From contig JAFXAC010000023.1 of assembly GCA_017522125.1 (NCBI GenBank), positions 1-40,722 of the forward strand: 40,722 bases of DNA, in the 5' to 3' direction. The notes under the pieces are model-generated. The model was given only the letters and a program-made list of their open reading frames with translations, was not told where the DNA came from and searched no databases. The translations under genes were made by a program, and so were the position numbers. Below, piece by piece: positions 8,290 to 17,812 of the stretch (positions are counted from its first letter, which is position 1; every line of letters begins with the position of its first letter). The DNA is from Clostridia bacterium (lineage in GTDB: Bacteria > Bacillota > Clostridia > Oscillospirales > CAG-272).

Positions 8290-9152
8290 ACAAAAAAATC
8301 GAGCTGATAGACGTATCTTACGTATACGGAGAAAGAACGCCTTTTGAGATAACAGCTCTTAAAAACGTAAATCTGAATATAGAAGCAGGTTCAGTCACGG
8401 GAATAATCGGACATACGGGCTCGGGCAAATCTACGCTCGTGCGTCTGTTCAACGGTCTTGAAAGACCTGCGTCTGGCAAGGTGCTGCTTGACGGCGTCGA
8501 TATCTGGGAAAAGCCGAAGGAGATAGGCAAGGTGCGCTACCGCGTCGGTCTTGTTATGCAGTATCCCGAATATCAGCTTTTCGAGGAAACCGTTGCCGCT
8601 GATATCGCATACGGCCCTAAAAATATGGGGCTCGATGCCGATGCCGTAGAGGAGCGCGTAAAGAAGTATTCCGCACTCGTTGGACTTTCCGAGGAGGATC
8701 TTCAAAAGTCCCCCTTTGAGCTTTCGGGTGGACAGAAAAGACGCGCCGCCATTGCGGGCATCATGGCTATGAAGCCCGAGGTGCTCGTGCTTGACGAGCC
8801 CGCGGCAGGACTTGACCCCGTCGGAAGAAATCTCATCTTTGACGCTATCGAGGAATACCGTGCGGTAGAGGGCGCGACCGTCATCATCGTATCCCACAGC
8901 ATGGAGGATATGGCTGCACGTTGCGACCGCGTTATCGTGATGTCGGACGGAGAGGTCGTTGCCGACGGTACTCGCGACGAGGTGTTTTCCTGTGCGGATA
9001 AGCTCGTTTCGGTAGGTCTTGATGTTCCCGAGATCACAAAGCTTGCCGAGCTTTTGGCGTCACGCGGCTTTGATTTCGGAAAGACCGTGTACACCGTTTC
9101 GGACGCCGCGGACATTATCTGCCGCGCTCTTTCGGGAGGTGGCAACGAATGA
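8286..9152 (+). CDS. ecfA2: Energy-coupling factor transporter ATPase EcfA2
   Basis: The second ATPase of the ECF module, forming a heterodimer with EcfA1 on the cytoplasmic face of EcfT. The 288-residue protein contains Walker A GHTGSGKST (near 42-50), Q-loop MQYPEYQLFEE (the YPEYQLF form is characteristic of EcfA2), signature LSGGQKRR, and Walker B LVLDEPAAGLDPVGR. A His switch lies in VSHSMED. Start and stop each overlap neighbours by ATGA, giving tight coupling with ecfA1 and ecfT. It is full length with nothing unusual. Confidence 0.95.
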   Translation: MNKKIELIDVSYVYGERTPFEITALKNVNLNIEAGSVTGIIGHTGSGKSTLVRLFNGLERPASGKVLLDGVDIWEKPKEIGKVRYRVGLVMQYPEYQLFEETVAADIAYGPKNMGLDADAVEERVKKYSALVGLSEEDLQKSPFELSGGQKRRAAIAGIMAMKPEVLVLDEPAAGLDPVGRNLIFDAIEEYRAVEGATVIIVSHSMEDMAARCDRVIVMSDGEVVADGTRDEVFSCADKLVSVGLDVPEITKLAELLASRGFDFGKTVYTVSDAADIICRALSGGGNE

Positions 9153-9973
9153 AAAACATCTCTCTTGGTCAGTATTACCCCACGGGCTCAGTTATTCACC
9201 GACTTGACGGCAGAGTAAAGATAATACTTGCCGTTATCCATATAATCGCGACGTTTTTGTGCGAGAGCCTTGCATCGTTTGCGTGCCTCTTTGTCGGAAC
9301 GCTCGTTCTCGTGCTTATGACGAGGATCCCTCTCGGTGTGGTTTTGCGCTCGGTAAGGGCTATCGTGTATATTCTTATAATAACCTTTATACTGAACGCG
9401 TTTTTCACCGTTGGCGAGGGTGAACCGCTGTTCTCGGTCTGGATATTCACTCTGTATATTGAGGGTATATGGAATGCGGCGTTTATGGCGTTGCGCATAC
9501 TTTCTCTTATCCTCGGAACGAGTATATTCATTTCCTATACGACCACCCCGATACAGCTTACCGATTCGATAGAATCGTTGCTTTCCCCGCTTAAAAAGCT
9601 AAAGCTTCCCGTACACGATTTCGCAATGATGATGTCTATCGCGTTGCGATTTATCCCCACTATATCCGATGAAACGGATAGAATAATGACCGCGCAGAAG
9701 GCAAGGGGCGCAGATTTCACCACGGGCTCGCTCATAAAGCGTGCCAAGGCGCTCATTCCCGTCCTCGTTCCGCTTTTCGTGTCCGCGTTCAGACGCGCCG
9801 ACGAGCTTGCCACGGCTATGGAATGCCGTTGCTATCACGGCGGAGAGGGAAGGACGAAAATGACCGTTCCGCATCTTTGCGCAAGGGATATCGCGGCAGT
9901 TGGGCTTATGCTTGCCTTCGGTGCGGCACTCGTTCTGCTAAATAGAGTTGATTTTCTTTATAAAATGGTATGA
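9149..9973 (+). CDS. ecfT: Energy-coupling factor transporter transmembrane protein EcfT
   Basis: EcfT is the membrane scaffold that couples the EcfA1A2 ATPases to S components. The 274-residue protein has an N-terminal amphipathic start, about five hydrophobic segments, and the long cytoplasmic coupling helices. The first coupling motif is intact (QKARGAD, about residue 187). The second reads AMECRCYHGG where most relatives have Ala-Arg-Gly or Ala-Arg-Cys (for example AMEARGY), so the Ala is Cys here. This is a mild deviation, probably tolerated because the Arg is kept. The gene overlaps ecfA2 and truA by four bases each. Confidence 0.93.
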   Translation: MKNISLGQYYPTGSVIHRLDGRVKIILAVIHIIATFLCESLASFACLFVGTLVLVLMTRIPLGVVLRSVRAIVYILIITFILNAFFTVGEGEPLFSVWIFTLYIEGIWNAAFMALRILSLILGTSIFISYTTTPIQLTDSIESLLSPLKKLKLPVHDFAMMMSIALRFIPTISDETDRIMTAQKARGADFTTGSLIKRAKALIPVLVPLFVSAFRRADELATAMECRCYHGGEGRTKMTVPHLCARDIAAVGLMLAFGAALVLLNRVDFLYKMV

Positions 9974-10728
9974 AAATATTTTTGAAGCTAAAATATGACG
10001 GAAGCGCGTACGGCGGATATCAGGTTCAGAAAAACTGTCCCACTATCCAAAAAATGCTCAATGAGGCTACCGCGTCGCTTTTCGGGTACGAATGCGATAT
10101 CACGGGCTGTAGCCGCACCGATTCGGGCGTTCACGCCGAGTGCTTTTGCGCTACCGTCGCAAAAAAGGGCGAGTCGGGGCTGACCACATCTATCCCCGTG
10201 GAAAAAATACCGCAGGCGCTCAACGTCAGACTTCCCGACGATATCGCCGTGTTTTCTGCCGAATGGGTCGAGGACTCGTTCCACGCAAGATATGGCGTTA
10301 AGGAAAAAACGTACGTTTATAAAATTCACAACGCGCCCGCGCGAGATCCGTTTCTTCGCAACAGAGCGTGGCATATACCAAAGCGGTTTTCCGACGAGGC
10401 GGTAGCGGCGGCAGATGCCGCGGCGAGGCTCTTTTGCGGCAAGCACGATTTTTCATCTTATATGGCGGCAGGCTCAAAGGTCGTTGATACGGTGCGCGAG
10501 GTCAAGCACGCTTCCGTCAAAAAAGAGGGAGATATCATCACCTTTACGGTCACCGCCGACGGATTTTTGTATAATATGGTACGCATTATGTGCGGCACGC
10601 TCGTCGACGTTATGGAGGGAGCGCGAAAGCCGCAGGATATCCCCGATATAACCGCTCGCGCGGATCGTCGCGCCGCAGGGCGCACAGCACCCGCACACGG
10701 GCTGTATCTTTACGACGTGAAATACTGA
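9970..10728 (+). CDS. truA: tRNA pseudouridine(38-40) synthase TruA
   Basis: TruA converts uridines 38, 39 and 40 of the tRNA anticodon stem to pseudouridine. The 252-residue protein has the catalytic Asp51 in GCSRTDSGVHA, the KTYVYKI strand, and the C-terminal FLYNMVRIMCGTLV motif. The early motif DGSAYGGYQVQ has Tyr in place of the Trp usual in GWQ, a modest variation. Length is typical. The start overlaps the ecfT stop (ATGA), the usual Bacillota ecfA1-ecfA2-ecfT-truA arrangement, though the rplQ and rpsI-rplM ribosomal genes that often flank it are absent. Confidence 0.96.
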   Translation: MKIFLKLKYDGSAYGGYQVQKNCPTIQKMLNEATASLFGYECDITGCSRTDSGVHAECFCATVAKKGESGLTTSIPVEKIPQALNVRLPDDIAVFSAEWVEDSFHARYGVKEKTYVYKIHNAPARDPFLRNRAWHIPKRFSDEAVAAADAAARLFCGKHDFSSYMAAGSKVVDTVREVKHASVKKEGDIITFTVTADGFLYNMVRIMCGTLVDVMEGARKPQDIPDITARADRRAAGRTAPAHGLYLYDVKY

Positions 10729-10742
10729 TTTAAGGAGTTTTT

Positions 10743-11978
10743 ATGGCACTCATCGGTTGGAAAAAGAAAAAGACCGTCTCCGAGGCAGAACGAAAGGAAG
10801 CTATACGCAACATATTCGGCGAGGAGGGGGAATATAATAAATTTTACGATACCGTTTCCGCCGCCTATCGCGTTGCGGAGTTCGCACTGCTTGGGCTGTT
10901 CCTTTTCTTCGTGATATATTCGGCGATTGCCAATGCGGGGAACGTGACGTATGAAAAGTTTGATTATATAATCAGAAATTTCGCCGTTTCCCTTGACGAA
11001 AATTCCGATTATAAGTCGTCAATATTTTATAATCCCGATGACGATTCATCGTTTTCTCTTTTCGGCGGCGGCATAGCCGTCTGCACGGGCTCGGAGGTGG
11101 AGATATTTTCCGCTACGGGCAGAAAAACCTGCTCCGAGCGCCACGGATACGTTTCGCCCGTCCTTTCAGCGTCCGATAAATACGTTATCGTGTACGAGGA
11201 AAACGGTGTTGAATATTCCGTGTATAACACCTTCTCGAAGGTGTATTCGGAAACGCTGGAGCATCCCATAAAGGGGATCACCGTTTCCGATGACGGCTAC
11301 TACGCCGTTATCACTCGCACCGATGAATATATCGGCGCTGTCGCGCTTTACGATTCATCGTTCAATATGGTTAACAGATATCTGAAAAACTCCCACGTCA
11401 TATCCGTTGATATTTCGGGCGACGGTAGTGTGGCTATAGCTACTCTCGGTGTGGATTCCACAGGCGGCTTCGTTACCGAGATAACGGTGTTGAATATCGG
11501 AGAGTCGTCTGCCGCTGCCACTCAGAGCTACAGCGGCGCACTTCCGCTTGCCTGTAGATTTACAGCCGACGGCTTGATGCTCGTTTGCGAGGACAGAGTG
11601 CTTTTTCTTGACCAAAACGCCGCAAAAACGAGCGAATATCTTTACCCTTCGGGCGAGGCGGTAAGGCTCGAGCTGTCGGATAGCGCGGTTCTCGCCGTTA
11701 TCAAGGGCGACGCGATGAAAAAGGAAAATACGGCACTCGTTATAAACAAAGACGGCAAGGTGGCAGAAATAAAAACGGAGGGTACGGTCATATCCGCTGA
11801 CCTTTACGAAAGCTACGGCTACGTTCTGACCGAAAGGGGTATATATACCTTGAGTGGCGGTGCGTCTGCGTTTAATGAGGTCGAGGAGGCTCTGCCAAAC
11901 GATGAGATAGTGGCGTACTCCCCGAGCAAGCTATATTATTGCGGTACTTCAAGTGCCAAGGTTATTGAGATGGAATAA
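10743..11978 (+). CDS. DUF5711 family membrane-anchored protein
   Basis: A 411-residue protein that resembles DUF5711, a family of unknown function in Clostridia. A basic cytoplasmic N-terminus of about 45 residues is followed by a single membrane segment (about 46-66) and a large outer domain built of repeated short beta-type blocks. These include GGGIAVCTGSEVEIFSATG, ITVSDDGYYAVITR and VDISGDGSVAIATLG, a pattern suggesting a beta-propeller. No catalytic residues are evident. AAGGAG lies upstream of ATG. It is separated by 13 bases from the CvpA gene, which also acts at the envelope. A scaffold or sensing role at the cell surface is inference only. Confidence 0.75.
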   Translation: MALIGWKKKKTVSEAERKEAIRNIFGEEGEYNKFYDTVSAAYRVAEFALLGLFLFFVIYSAIANAGNVTYEKFDYIIRNFAVSLDENSDYKSSIFYNPDDDSSFSLFGGGIAVCTGSEVEIFSATGRKTCSERHGYVSPVLSASDKYVIVYEENGVEYSVYNTFSKVYSETLEHPIKGITVSDDGYYAVITRTDEYIGAVALYDSSFNMVNRYLKNSHVISVDISGDGSVAIATLGVDSTGGFVTEITVLNIGESSAAATQSYSGALPLACRFTADGLMLVCEDRVLFLDQNAAKTSEYLYPSGEAVRLELSDSAVLAVIKGDAMKKENTALVINKDGKVAEIKTEGTVISADLYESYGYVLTERGIYTLSGGASAFNEVEEALPNDEIVAYSPSKLYYCGTSSAKVIEME

Positions 11979-11991
11979 AAGGAGATAAATT

Positions 11992-12711
11992 ATGCATTGG
12001 ATCTTTGATGTTTTTTTAGTACTCGTGTTCGTGCTGGTTCTTGTCATTGACACCAAGCGCGGATTTGTAAAGGCGGTGTGGGGCTTTGCGCGAGCCGCCG
12101 CATCGGTCATTCTTTCTTTGATGTTCGGTGGAGCGCTCGGAGTGCTTTTTTACAAAATATTTATGCTCGATGCCGTTACGACCACCGTCTACTCAACGCT
12201 TGAGCCGCTTATAGGACTCACCAACGGCTCTTACGATATTTCCGCGGTGTTCGATGGCAACGAGGGCTTCACCGCGCTCCTTGCACGCTTTGGCGTTACT
12301 GCGGAGAGCCTACAGGAGAAGTTCGGCGGCATTACCAATGCCACGCAGGATACCGTTCGTGAAATGGCGGAGCATATTGCCGCGCCTATCGCAGACACGC
12401 TTTCTACGGTCCTCGGCTTCGTTGTTATCTTTATAGTTTCTATGATCGCGCTTTACATCGTCGGCAAGGTGGTTGACCTGCTTGCAAAGCTTCCCGTCAT
12501 CAAGACGCTCAATTCTTTTCTCGGTGCGGTATTCGGCGCGGCAAGCGGATTTATCTACGTTTGGATCATTTGCCTTGTGTTTAGCATGATCATTGAGTAT
12601 CGCGTAGCGGGGCAGACCACGGACAGCCTTATTTTGATGGTAAAGGATTCTTATATATTTAATTTCTTTTGCAGGTTTTCGCCATTTGATTTTATTCATA
12701 TCGGCTTATGA
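11992..12711 (+). CDS. CvpA family membrane protein
   Basis: A 239-residue member of the CvpA family, named after the colicin V production protein. Relatives are small inner-membrane proteins linked to envelope homeostasis. It opens with a hydrophobic helix containing VLVLVIDTKRGFVKAVWGFARA, the characteristic family start with Asp and Arg-Gly. It has a second membrane segment near 35-55, a soluble stretch of about 65-135, and two further segments near 140-165 and 180-205. GGAG at 11981-11984 is seven bases upstream of ATG. It lies between the DUF5711 gene and the Clp gene. Its exact role is unknown. Confidence 0.82.
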   Translation: MHWIFDVFLVLVFVLVLVIDTKRGFVKAVWGFARAAASVILSLMFGGALGVLFYKIFMLDAVTTTVYSTLEPLIGLTNGSYDISAVFDGNEGFTALLARFGVTAESLQEKFGGITNATQDTVREMAEHIAAPIADTLSTVLGFVVIFIVSMIALYIVGKVVDLLAKLPVIKTLNSFLGAVFGAASGFIYVWIICLVFSMIIEYRVAGQTTDSLILMVKDSYIFNFFCRFSPFDFIHIGL

Positions 12712-12749
12712 TTATTGATCCCAAGTGGGAAAGGAAAGTGTTTTAAGTA

Positions 12750-15074
12750 ATGATAAAATGTTCGAGATGCAAGAAACGTCTTGCGATGATTTTTGTAACG
12801 AAAATGGAAGGCGGCGAAAAAAAGACCGAGGGGCTTTGTATGCACTGCGCCCGTGAGCTTGGACTTCCCATCGAGGATATGATGGGCGACCACCTTAAAA
12901 AAATGGGGCTCACCCCCGAGCAGATGGAGGAGCTTGAGGACAACGTTACCGAGTATTCGGATAATATCGACGGACTCGTTTCCGACGATGAAGCCCCCGT
13001 GCTCGGTGATGACGGCGGAGCTACGTCTATAGATATGCAAAAGCTCTTTTCGTCCGCCTTCGGCGCTCTCGAGGATAAGAAGGAGTCGGAGGATAAAAAG
13101 GAAAAGGGCAAGGAAAAGAAAAACGGCAAAAAGGAAAAGGACGGCAAGACGGGGAGAGAATTTCTTGATAAATACTGCAAGAATCTCACCGAGATCGCAC
13201 GTCGCGGCGGACTTGACCGCATAGTAGGCAGAAAGAACGAGCTTGCCCGCGTTATCCAGATACTTTGCCGCCGACAGAAAAACAACCCCTGCCTTATCGG
13301 TGAGCCGGGTGTCGGTAAGACCGCGGTTGCCGAGGCACTTGCGCAAAAAATAGCGTCTGGCGACGTTCCCTATCGCCTCAAGGGTATGGAGCTTTATCTC
13401 GTCGATCTCACCGCCATCGTTGCGGGAACGCAGTTCAGAGGTCAGTTTGAGCAAAGAATGCTGACTCTTATCAACGAGGTCAAGGCGGCGGGAAACATCA
13501 TTCTCGTTATCGACGAGGTGCATAACATCGTCGGCGCGGGCGATGCTGAGGGAAGCATCAATGCGGCTAATATATTGAAGCCCGCCCTCTCACGCGGCGA
13601 GATCCGCGTAGTTGGCGCAACCACGCTCAAGGAATACCGTAAATATATCGAAAAGGATTCGGCGCTTGAGCGTCGCTTCCAGCCCGTTATGATAAACGAG
13701 CCCTCGGTCGAGGAGGCCGTGGAGATGCTTCGCGGCATCAAGCACTATTATGAGGAATACCACCGCATCAGCGTACCCGACGACGTGCTTCGCCGCACGG
13801 TAACGCTCTCGGAGCGCTATATCACCGACAGATATCTTCCCGATAAGGCTATCGACCTGCTTGATGAGGCGGCGTCCCAGCTTTCTCTGTCGAGTGCCGT
13901 TATCAATGAATCTTACGAGATCCGTGCCGAGCTTCTCAAGCTGAAAAATCAGCGTGAGGAGGCAGAGGCAGAGGTCGATAATAACGAAAATAAAAAATAC
14001 GAGATAATAGCCACGCTTCGCTCAAAGGAGCTTTCGCTCTCCGACAGGCTTGCCCTGCTTGAGTCCGACAGCAACAAGGTGGTTATGACGCTTGAAAATC
14101 TCGCGGGAGTTATAGAGATATGGACGGGTATCCCCGCCACCTCTATCAAGGAAAACGAGTTTGAGCGCATAAATCGCCTTGACGAAAGGCTCAAGGCGCG
14201 CATAGTCGGTCAGGACGAGGCAGTCGATGCCGTCAGCCGCGCCATCAAGCGCAGTCGTGCGGGAATTTCGTATAAGAGAAAGCCTGTTTCCTTCATCTTT
14301 GCGGGTCCTACGGGCGTTGGTAAGACCGAGCTTGTAAAGGTGCTTGCCGCAGACCTTTTCAGCACTCCCGAAACGCTCATACGCTTTGATATGTCCGAGT
14401 TTATGGAAAAGCATACCGTATCAAGGCTTATCGGCTCGCCCCCCGGATACGTCGGCTACGACGAGGCAGGTCAGCTTACCGAAAAGATCAGGCGCAGACC
14501 GTACTCCGTCGTGCTTTTCGACGAGATAGAAAAGGCTCACCCCGACGTTCTGAATATTCTGCTCCAGATCCTTGACGACGGCAGGATAACCGATGCGCAG
14601 GGAAGAACCGTAAACTTTGAAAACACCGTTATCGTTATGACTACAAACGCAGGCTCGACGGGCTCTGCCGCCGCGCTTGGCTTTACAGCGTCCGCGAAGG
14701 AGGCAGAGAAGAACAAGACCGAAAAGGCACTCCTGGGCTTCTTACGCCCCGAGTTTGTAAATCGCGTTGACGAGGTCATAACCTTCAATGCGCTCTCGCG
14801 CGAAAACTTCACCGAGATAGCCTCTATTATGTTGTCCGACCTTGCGGGCGTGCTTCGCGATAAGGGCATTGATATGACCTTTACTCGCCCAGCCGCCGAG
14901 CTTGTTGCGGAAAGCTCCTATTCCGTCAAGTACGGTGCAAGAAATATGCGCCGCTTTATCAGCCGTGAGATAGAGGATAAGATAGCAAACGAGATAGTTT
15001 CGGGCTACGGAAAGCAGATATCTGCCGTAAAGGTGTCGGTGTTTGAAGGAAATATAAAGGTAGAATGTAATTAA
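12750..15074 (+). CDS. ClpE-like AAA+ unfoldase with N-terminal zinc finger
   Basis: A two-ring Hsp100 unfoldase that would feed proteins to ClpP. Of its 774 residues, the N-terminus carries a C-x2-C...C-x2-C zinc finger (Cys4, Cys7, Cys30, Cys33) as in ClpE, rather than the double Clp-N repeat of ClpC. A Lys/Glu-rich linker spans about 110-135. The first AAA module has Walker A at 184-191 (GEPGVGKT) and Walker B VIDEVHN. A short middle domain lies at about 400-450. The second module has Walker A at 519-526 (GPTGVGKT), Walker [13 protein letters not shown] and arginine finger FVNRVDE. ALGFTA fits the ClpP-docking loop. Ribosome-site spacing is poor (AAGGA 14 bases from ATG). No CtsR operator and no clpP, mcsA or mcsB lie nearby. 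ClpC is the main alternative name. Confidence 0.88.
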   Translation: MIKCSRCKKRLAMIFVTKMEGGEKKTEGLCMHCARELGLPIEDMMGDHLKKMGLTPEQMEELEDNVTEYSDNIDGLVSDDEAPVLGDDGGATSIDMQKLFSSAFGALEDKKESEDKKEKGKEKKNGKKEKDGKTGREFLDKYCKNLTEIARRGGLDRIVGRKNELARVIQILCRRQKNNPCLIGEPGVGKTAVAEALAQKIASGDVPYRLKGMELYLVDLTAIVAGTQFRGQFEQRMLTLINEVKAAGNIILVIDEVHNIVGAGDAEGSINAANILKPALSRGEIRVVGATTLKEYRKYIEKDSALERRFQPVMINEPSVEEAVEMLRGIKHYYEEYHRISVPDDVLRRTVTLSERYITDRYLPDKAIDLLDEAASQLSLSSAVINESYEIRAELLKLKNQREEAEAEVDNNENKKYEIIATLRSKELSLSDRLALLESDSNKVVMTLENLAGVIEIWTGIPATSIKENEFERINRLDERLKARIVGQDEAVDAVSRAIKRSRAGISYKRKPVSFIFAGPTGVGKTELVKVLAADLFSTPETLIRFDMSEFMEKHTVSRLIGSPPGYVGYDEAGQLTEKIRRRPYSVVLFDEIEKAHPDVLNILLQILDDGRITDAQGRTVNFENTVIVMTTNAGSTGSAAALGFTASAKEAEKNKTEKALLGFLRPEFVNRVDEVITFNALSRENFTEIASIMLSDLAGVLRDKGIDMTFTRPAAELVAESSYSVKYGARNMRRFISREIEDKIANEIVSGYGKQISAVKVSVFEGNIKVECN

Positions 15075-15089
15075 AACTAAGGTATTAAA

Positions 15090-17765
15090 ATGGAGTATTG
15101 GCAGCGTTTTACCGCCGAGGAGGCGGCACGAAAACTGAATACCGATATTTCGCTTGGACGAACGGCGGATAAAAAGCAGTCGCCGCGTAGGAGGGGAGAG
15201 TCTGCCTTTATTCTTCCGCACGCGGACGTACGAGAGTGCGTTCGTTCAACTATGACCGATGCCGCGGTGATGATATTTTTCATCACCGCCGCGGTGTCTA
15301 TGCTTGTGGGCGCGATGAGCGAGGCGTTAGTGTCACTCGCTTTGCTTGTCATTGCTTGCATTATGTCAGGACGGCTAAAATTTGCCGCACGGAAAAAAGT
15401 TTTACGAATGGCGGAGAATTTACTGCCCACGGTAAAGCTTCTTGCCGAGGGCAACGTAAGGGAAGTGGATTGCCGCGAGCTTTCGGTCGGTGATGTGATT
15501 TTCCTTTTGAAGGGCGACGTCGTGCCTGCGGATTGCCGTTTGATATATTCGTCGCGCCTCAAGGTGGCTGAATATTTTATTGACGTTGCTACCGCCAAGC
15601 GACGCGCGCGAGCCATTGATAAAAAGGCAAGTGTAGTGTATGCCGAGGGCGACGATCACGAAAGCTACGATAATATGATCTACGCAGGCTCAACCGTTGC
15701 CGCGGGAAAATGCAAGGCGCTCGTGGTCGCAACGGGTAAGGATACCCGCGCGGCTATACTTGAGGGCGGAATACCGCTTACTACGGGGGAAATTATGCCG
15801 CCGACCGCCCGTGCTTTTTCCAAGAGAGGCGGCGTATTTGCCACCGCTATGCTTATCGCCATATTGCCGATAACTATTATAGGAACGGTTTGTCAGCCGT
15901 CGGACGGCCTTAGTATAGTGGGCGTGTTTTTTCTTTCGGTCGCACTTGCGCTAACGTCCTTTGGCGAGCTTTCCTCGGCAGCGGCGGAATACGTTATTAC
16001 CAAGCGCTTGTCCGAGCTTGACAGCGGCGCTTGCATCAACGTTCTTTCGCGTGCCGACGCCATTGCGCAAGCAGATACACTTTTGATACTTTGTGAGTCC
16101 GCAGTGCTTGATACCGAAAGGCACGTGCGCAAGGTCTTTTGGAACGGTGCGGAGAAAAAAGGCTCTATAACCGCGGGGTCACTGAAGCCCCTTGCCGAGA
16201 AGCTGGACAAGCTGCTTGCGGCGGCGGAGCTTCTCGGTGCAAGCAATCCTTTGAGTGATTGCGATGCACTCTTTGATTATGTGAAAAGTATGGGAATAAG
16301 CCGCAGGTGGAATCTCAGCGAGGGAAAAACGGCTACTCCGAAAATAGATTTTCCGATGGCGGGGGATCTTTCCGCCGTGGTAGTTGATGAAAAGACCGTC
16401 CCTGCTGGTAAGGAGATCGTTTCCTGCGCTCAGAATGCGGCTATGATACGTAATTGCCGCAGATACCGCACTTCAAGCGGTGAGATTAAGCCGATGGAGC
16501 AGTCGCTTGCGTTAAAAACCGTAGCCGCATTCAACGAATATCGCGCCGCAGGACTTTCGCCTTACGTTATAACCTCTGCGGCTTCGGTGTCCGAGGGAAT
16601 GGTGCTTGAAGCCGTAGTGGCGGTAGGCGTTTCCGTGCCAAAACACAACAAGGAGCTCGCCGCAAGGCTCAGAGCAATGGGCGTGCGTCCTATATTTATA
16701 CTGCCCGAGGAGAGCGCCGAGAGCATACACGCCGCAAATTACTGCGGCATAGCCGACGCCTCGGTTTCGGACGCAGGCGTTGCCATAGTTGGCAGTTTCC
16801 CCGAAGGGGCTGATTTCTCACAGCTTGTCGACACCTGCTCGGTATTTGTCGGCTTTGGTAAAAAAGGAACGGCAGAAATCTCTCGCGTGCTTGCAGAAAA
16901 AGACGCGAGGGCGATCACGGTGGTATCGGATTCTCTTGACCTTCGCGATACCGCGCCTTTCGGTGTGGCAGTTGCGGTGGACGGTGCATCTCCGGATTCG
17001 GCACGGCTTTTTGCCGCCGCATCGGTAAGCGCCGCAAAACGTGCCGATAAAAACAGCGGATTTGGTATGTTTTCCGCGCTTGCTCGCGCCGCAAGGTGCG
17101 CCCGCGAGCGACTTAAGGCGTGCGGAGAGTATTTTATTACCTCTGCGGCATTCAGGGCTGTGTTCGTCTTGTTGCCCCTCGTTTCGGGAATGTCTATAGC
17201 GGTTCCGAGCGTTCCTTTGATACTTTTGACGGGGCTTTTTGGAGATCTTGCCGCGGTTGCCGTGATTGCAAAGTCCGCAAACGCGCCGTCCTATACTTCA
17301 ATTCCGCCGCAAAGCAACGAAAGGGCGGATAAGGCATCGCGCGTTTTGCGTGTTATAAGCGGTATTATCCTCGGGGCGGCGGCGGCAGGTGTTGGTATGA
17401 TGCTTGCGGCTAACGGACGACTCGGGGCTGAGACCTATTGCTCCTACGCCTTGCCCACTATCTGCTTCGTTCAGCTTGCCGTTCTTGGCGTTTCGCTTTA
17501 TAAATCGCACGCGGCGCTCGGTTGTGCGCACTTTATAGCGTGCGCCGTTATAAACGCGGTTTTGTGTGTGATACCTTATGCGCTCGCGTATTTCACCGTA
17601 CCCGCGCTTATTTCAGCTCCCGTTTCTATGATCTTCGGTTCTGCCTCGGCGCACAAGCTCGTTATGCTTTGTGCCCCCGTCAGCGCAGCGCTTACCGTCG
17701 GGATCTTGCTTTTAGCGGAGAAGCTTACGCTCGGAGCGATAAAGTCGGGATTTATTAAGGATTAA
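15090..17765 (+). CDS. Degenerate P-type ATPase homologue (probable pseudo-pump)
   Basis: The 891-residue protein keeps the layout of P2-type (Ca2+-ATPase-like) pumps. It has an N-terminal region with TAEEAARKLN, two membrane helices, an actuator domain (VREVDCRELSVGDVIFLLKGD, PADCRLI), two more helices, a large cytoplasmic region of about 320-670, and about six C-terminal helices. Every catalytic motif is gone. TGES reads DVAT (165-168), PEGLP reads FGELSS, and DKTGT reads CESAV, so the phosphorylated Asp is Cys335. The TGD loop reads LPE and the GDGxND hinge reads SDSLDL. The frame is fully open and codon use matches its neighbours, so it is not a decaying gene by appearance. ATP-driven transport is not expected. 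It follows the Clp gene by 15 bases with AAGG seven bases before ATG. A regulatory, scaffold or passive-membrane role is inference. Confidence 0.85.
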   Translation: MEYWQRFTAEEAARKLNTDISLGRTADKKQSPRRRGESAFILPHADVRECVRSTMTDAAVMIFFITAAVSMLVGAMSEALVSLALLVIACIMSGRLKFAARKKVLRMAENLLPTVKLLAEGNVREVDCRELSVGDVIFLLKGDVVPADCRLIYSSRLKVAEYFIDVATAKRRARAIDKKASVVYAEGDDHESYDNMIYAGSTVAAGKCKALVVATGKDTRAAILEGGIPLTTGEIMPPTARAFSKRGGVFATAMLIAILPITIIGTVCQPSDGLSIVGVFFLSVALALTSFGELSSAAAEYVITKRLSELDSGACINVLSRADAIAQADTLLILCESAVLDTERHVRKVFWNGAEKKGSITAGSLKPLAEKLDKLLAAAELLGASNPLSDCDALFDYVKSMGISRRWNLSEGKTATPKIDFPMAGDLSAVVVDEKTVPAGKEIVSCAQNAAMIRNCRRYRTSSGEIKPMEQSLALKTVAAFNEYRAAGLSPYVITSAASVSEGMVLEAVVAVGVSVPKHNKELAARLRAMGVRPIFILPEESAESIHAANYCGIADASVSDAGVAIVGSFPEGADFSQLVDTCSVFVGFGKKGTAEISRVLAEKDARAITVVSDSLDLRDTAPFGVAVAVDGASPDSARLFAAASVSAAKRADKNSGFGMFSALARAARCARERLKACGEYFITSAAFRAVFVLLPLVSGMSIAVPSVPLILLTGLFGDLAAVAVIAKSANAPSYTSIPPQSNERADKASRVLRVISGIILGAAAAGVGMMLAANGRLGAETYCSYALPTICFVQLAVLGVSLYKSHAALGCAHFIACAVINAVLCVIPYALAYFTVPALISAPVSMIFGSASAHKLVMLCAPVSAALTVGILLLAEKLTLGAIKSGFIKD

Positions 17766-17812
17766 ATCCTATTTTTTGCTCTATCTCCATATAATTTTCT
17801 GGAGGTGATAGG

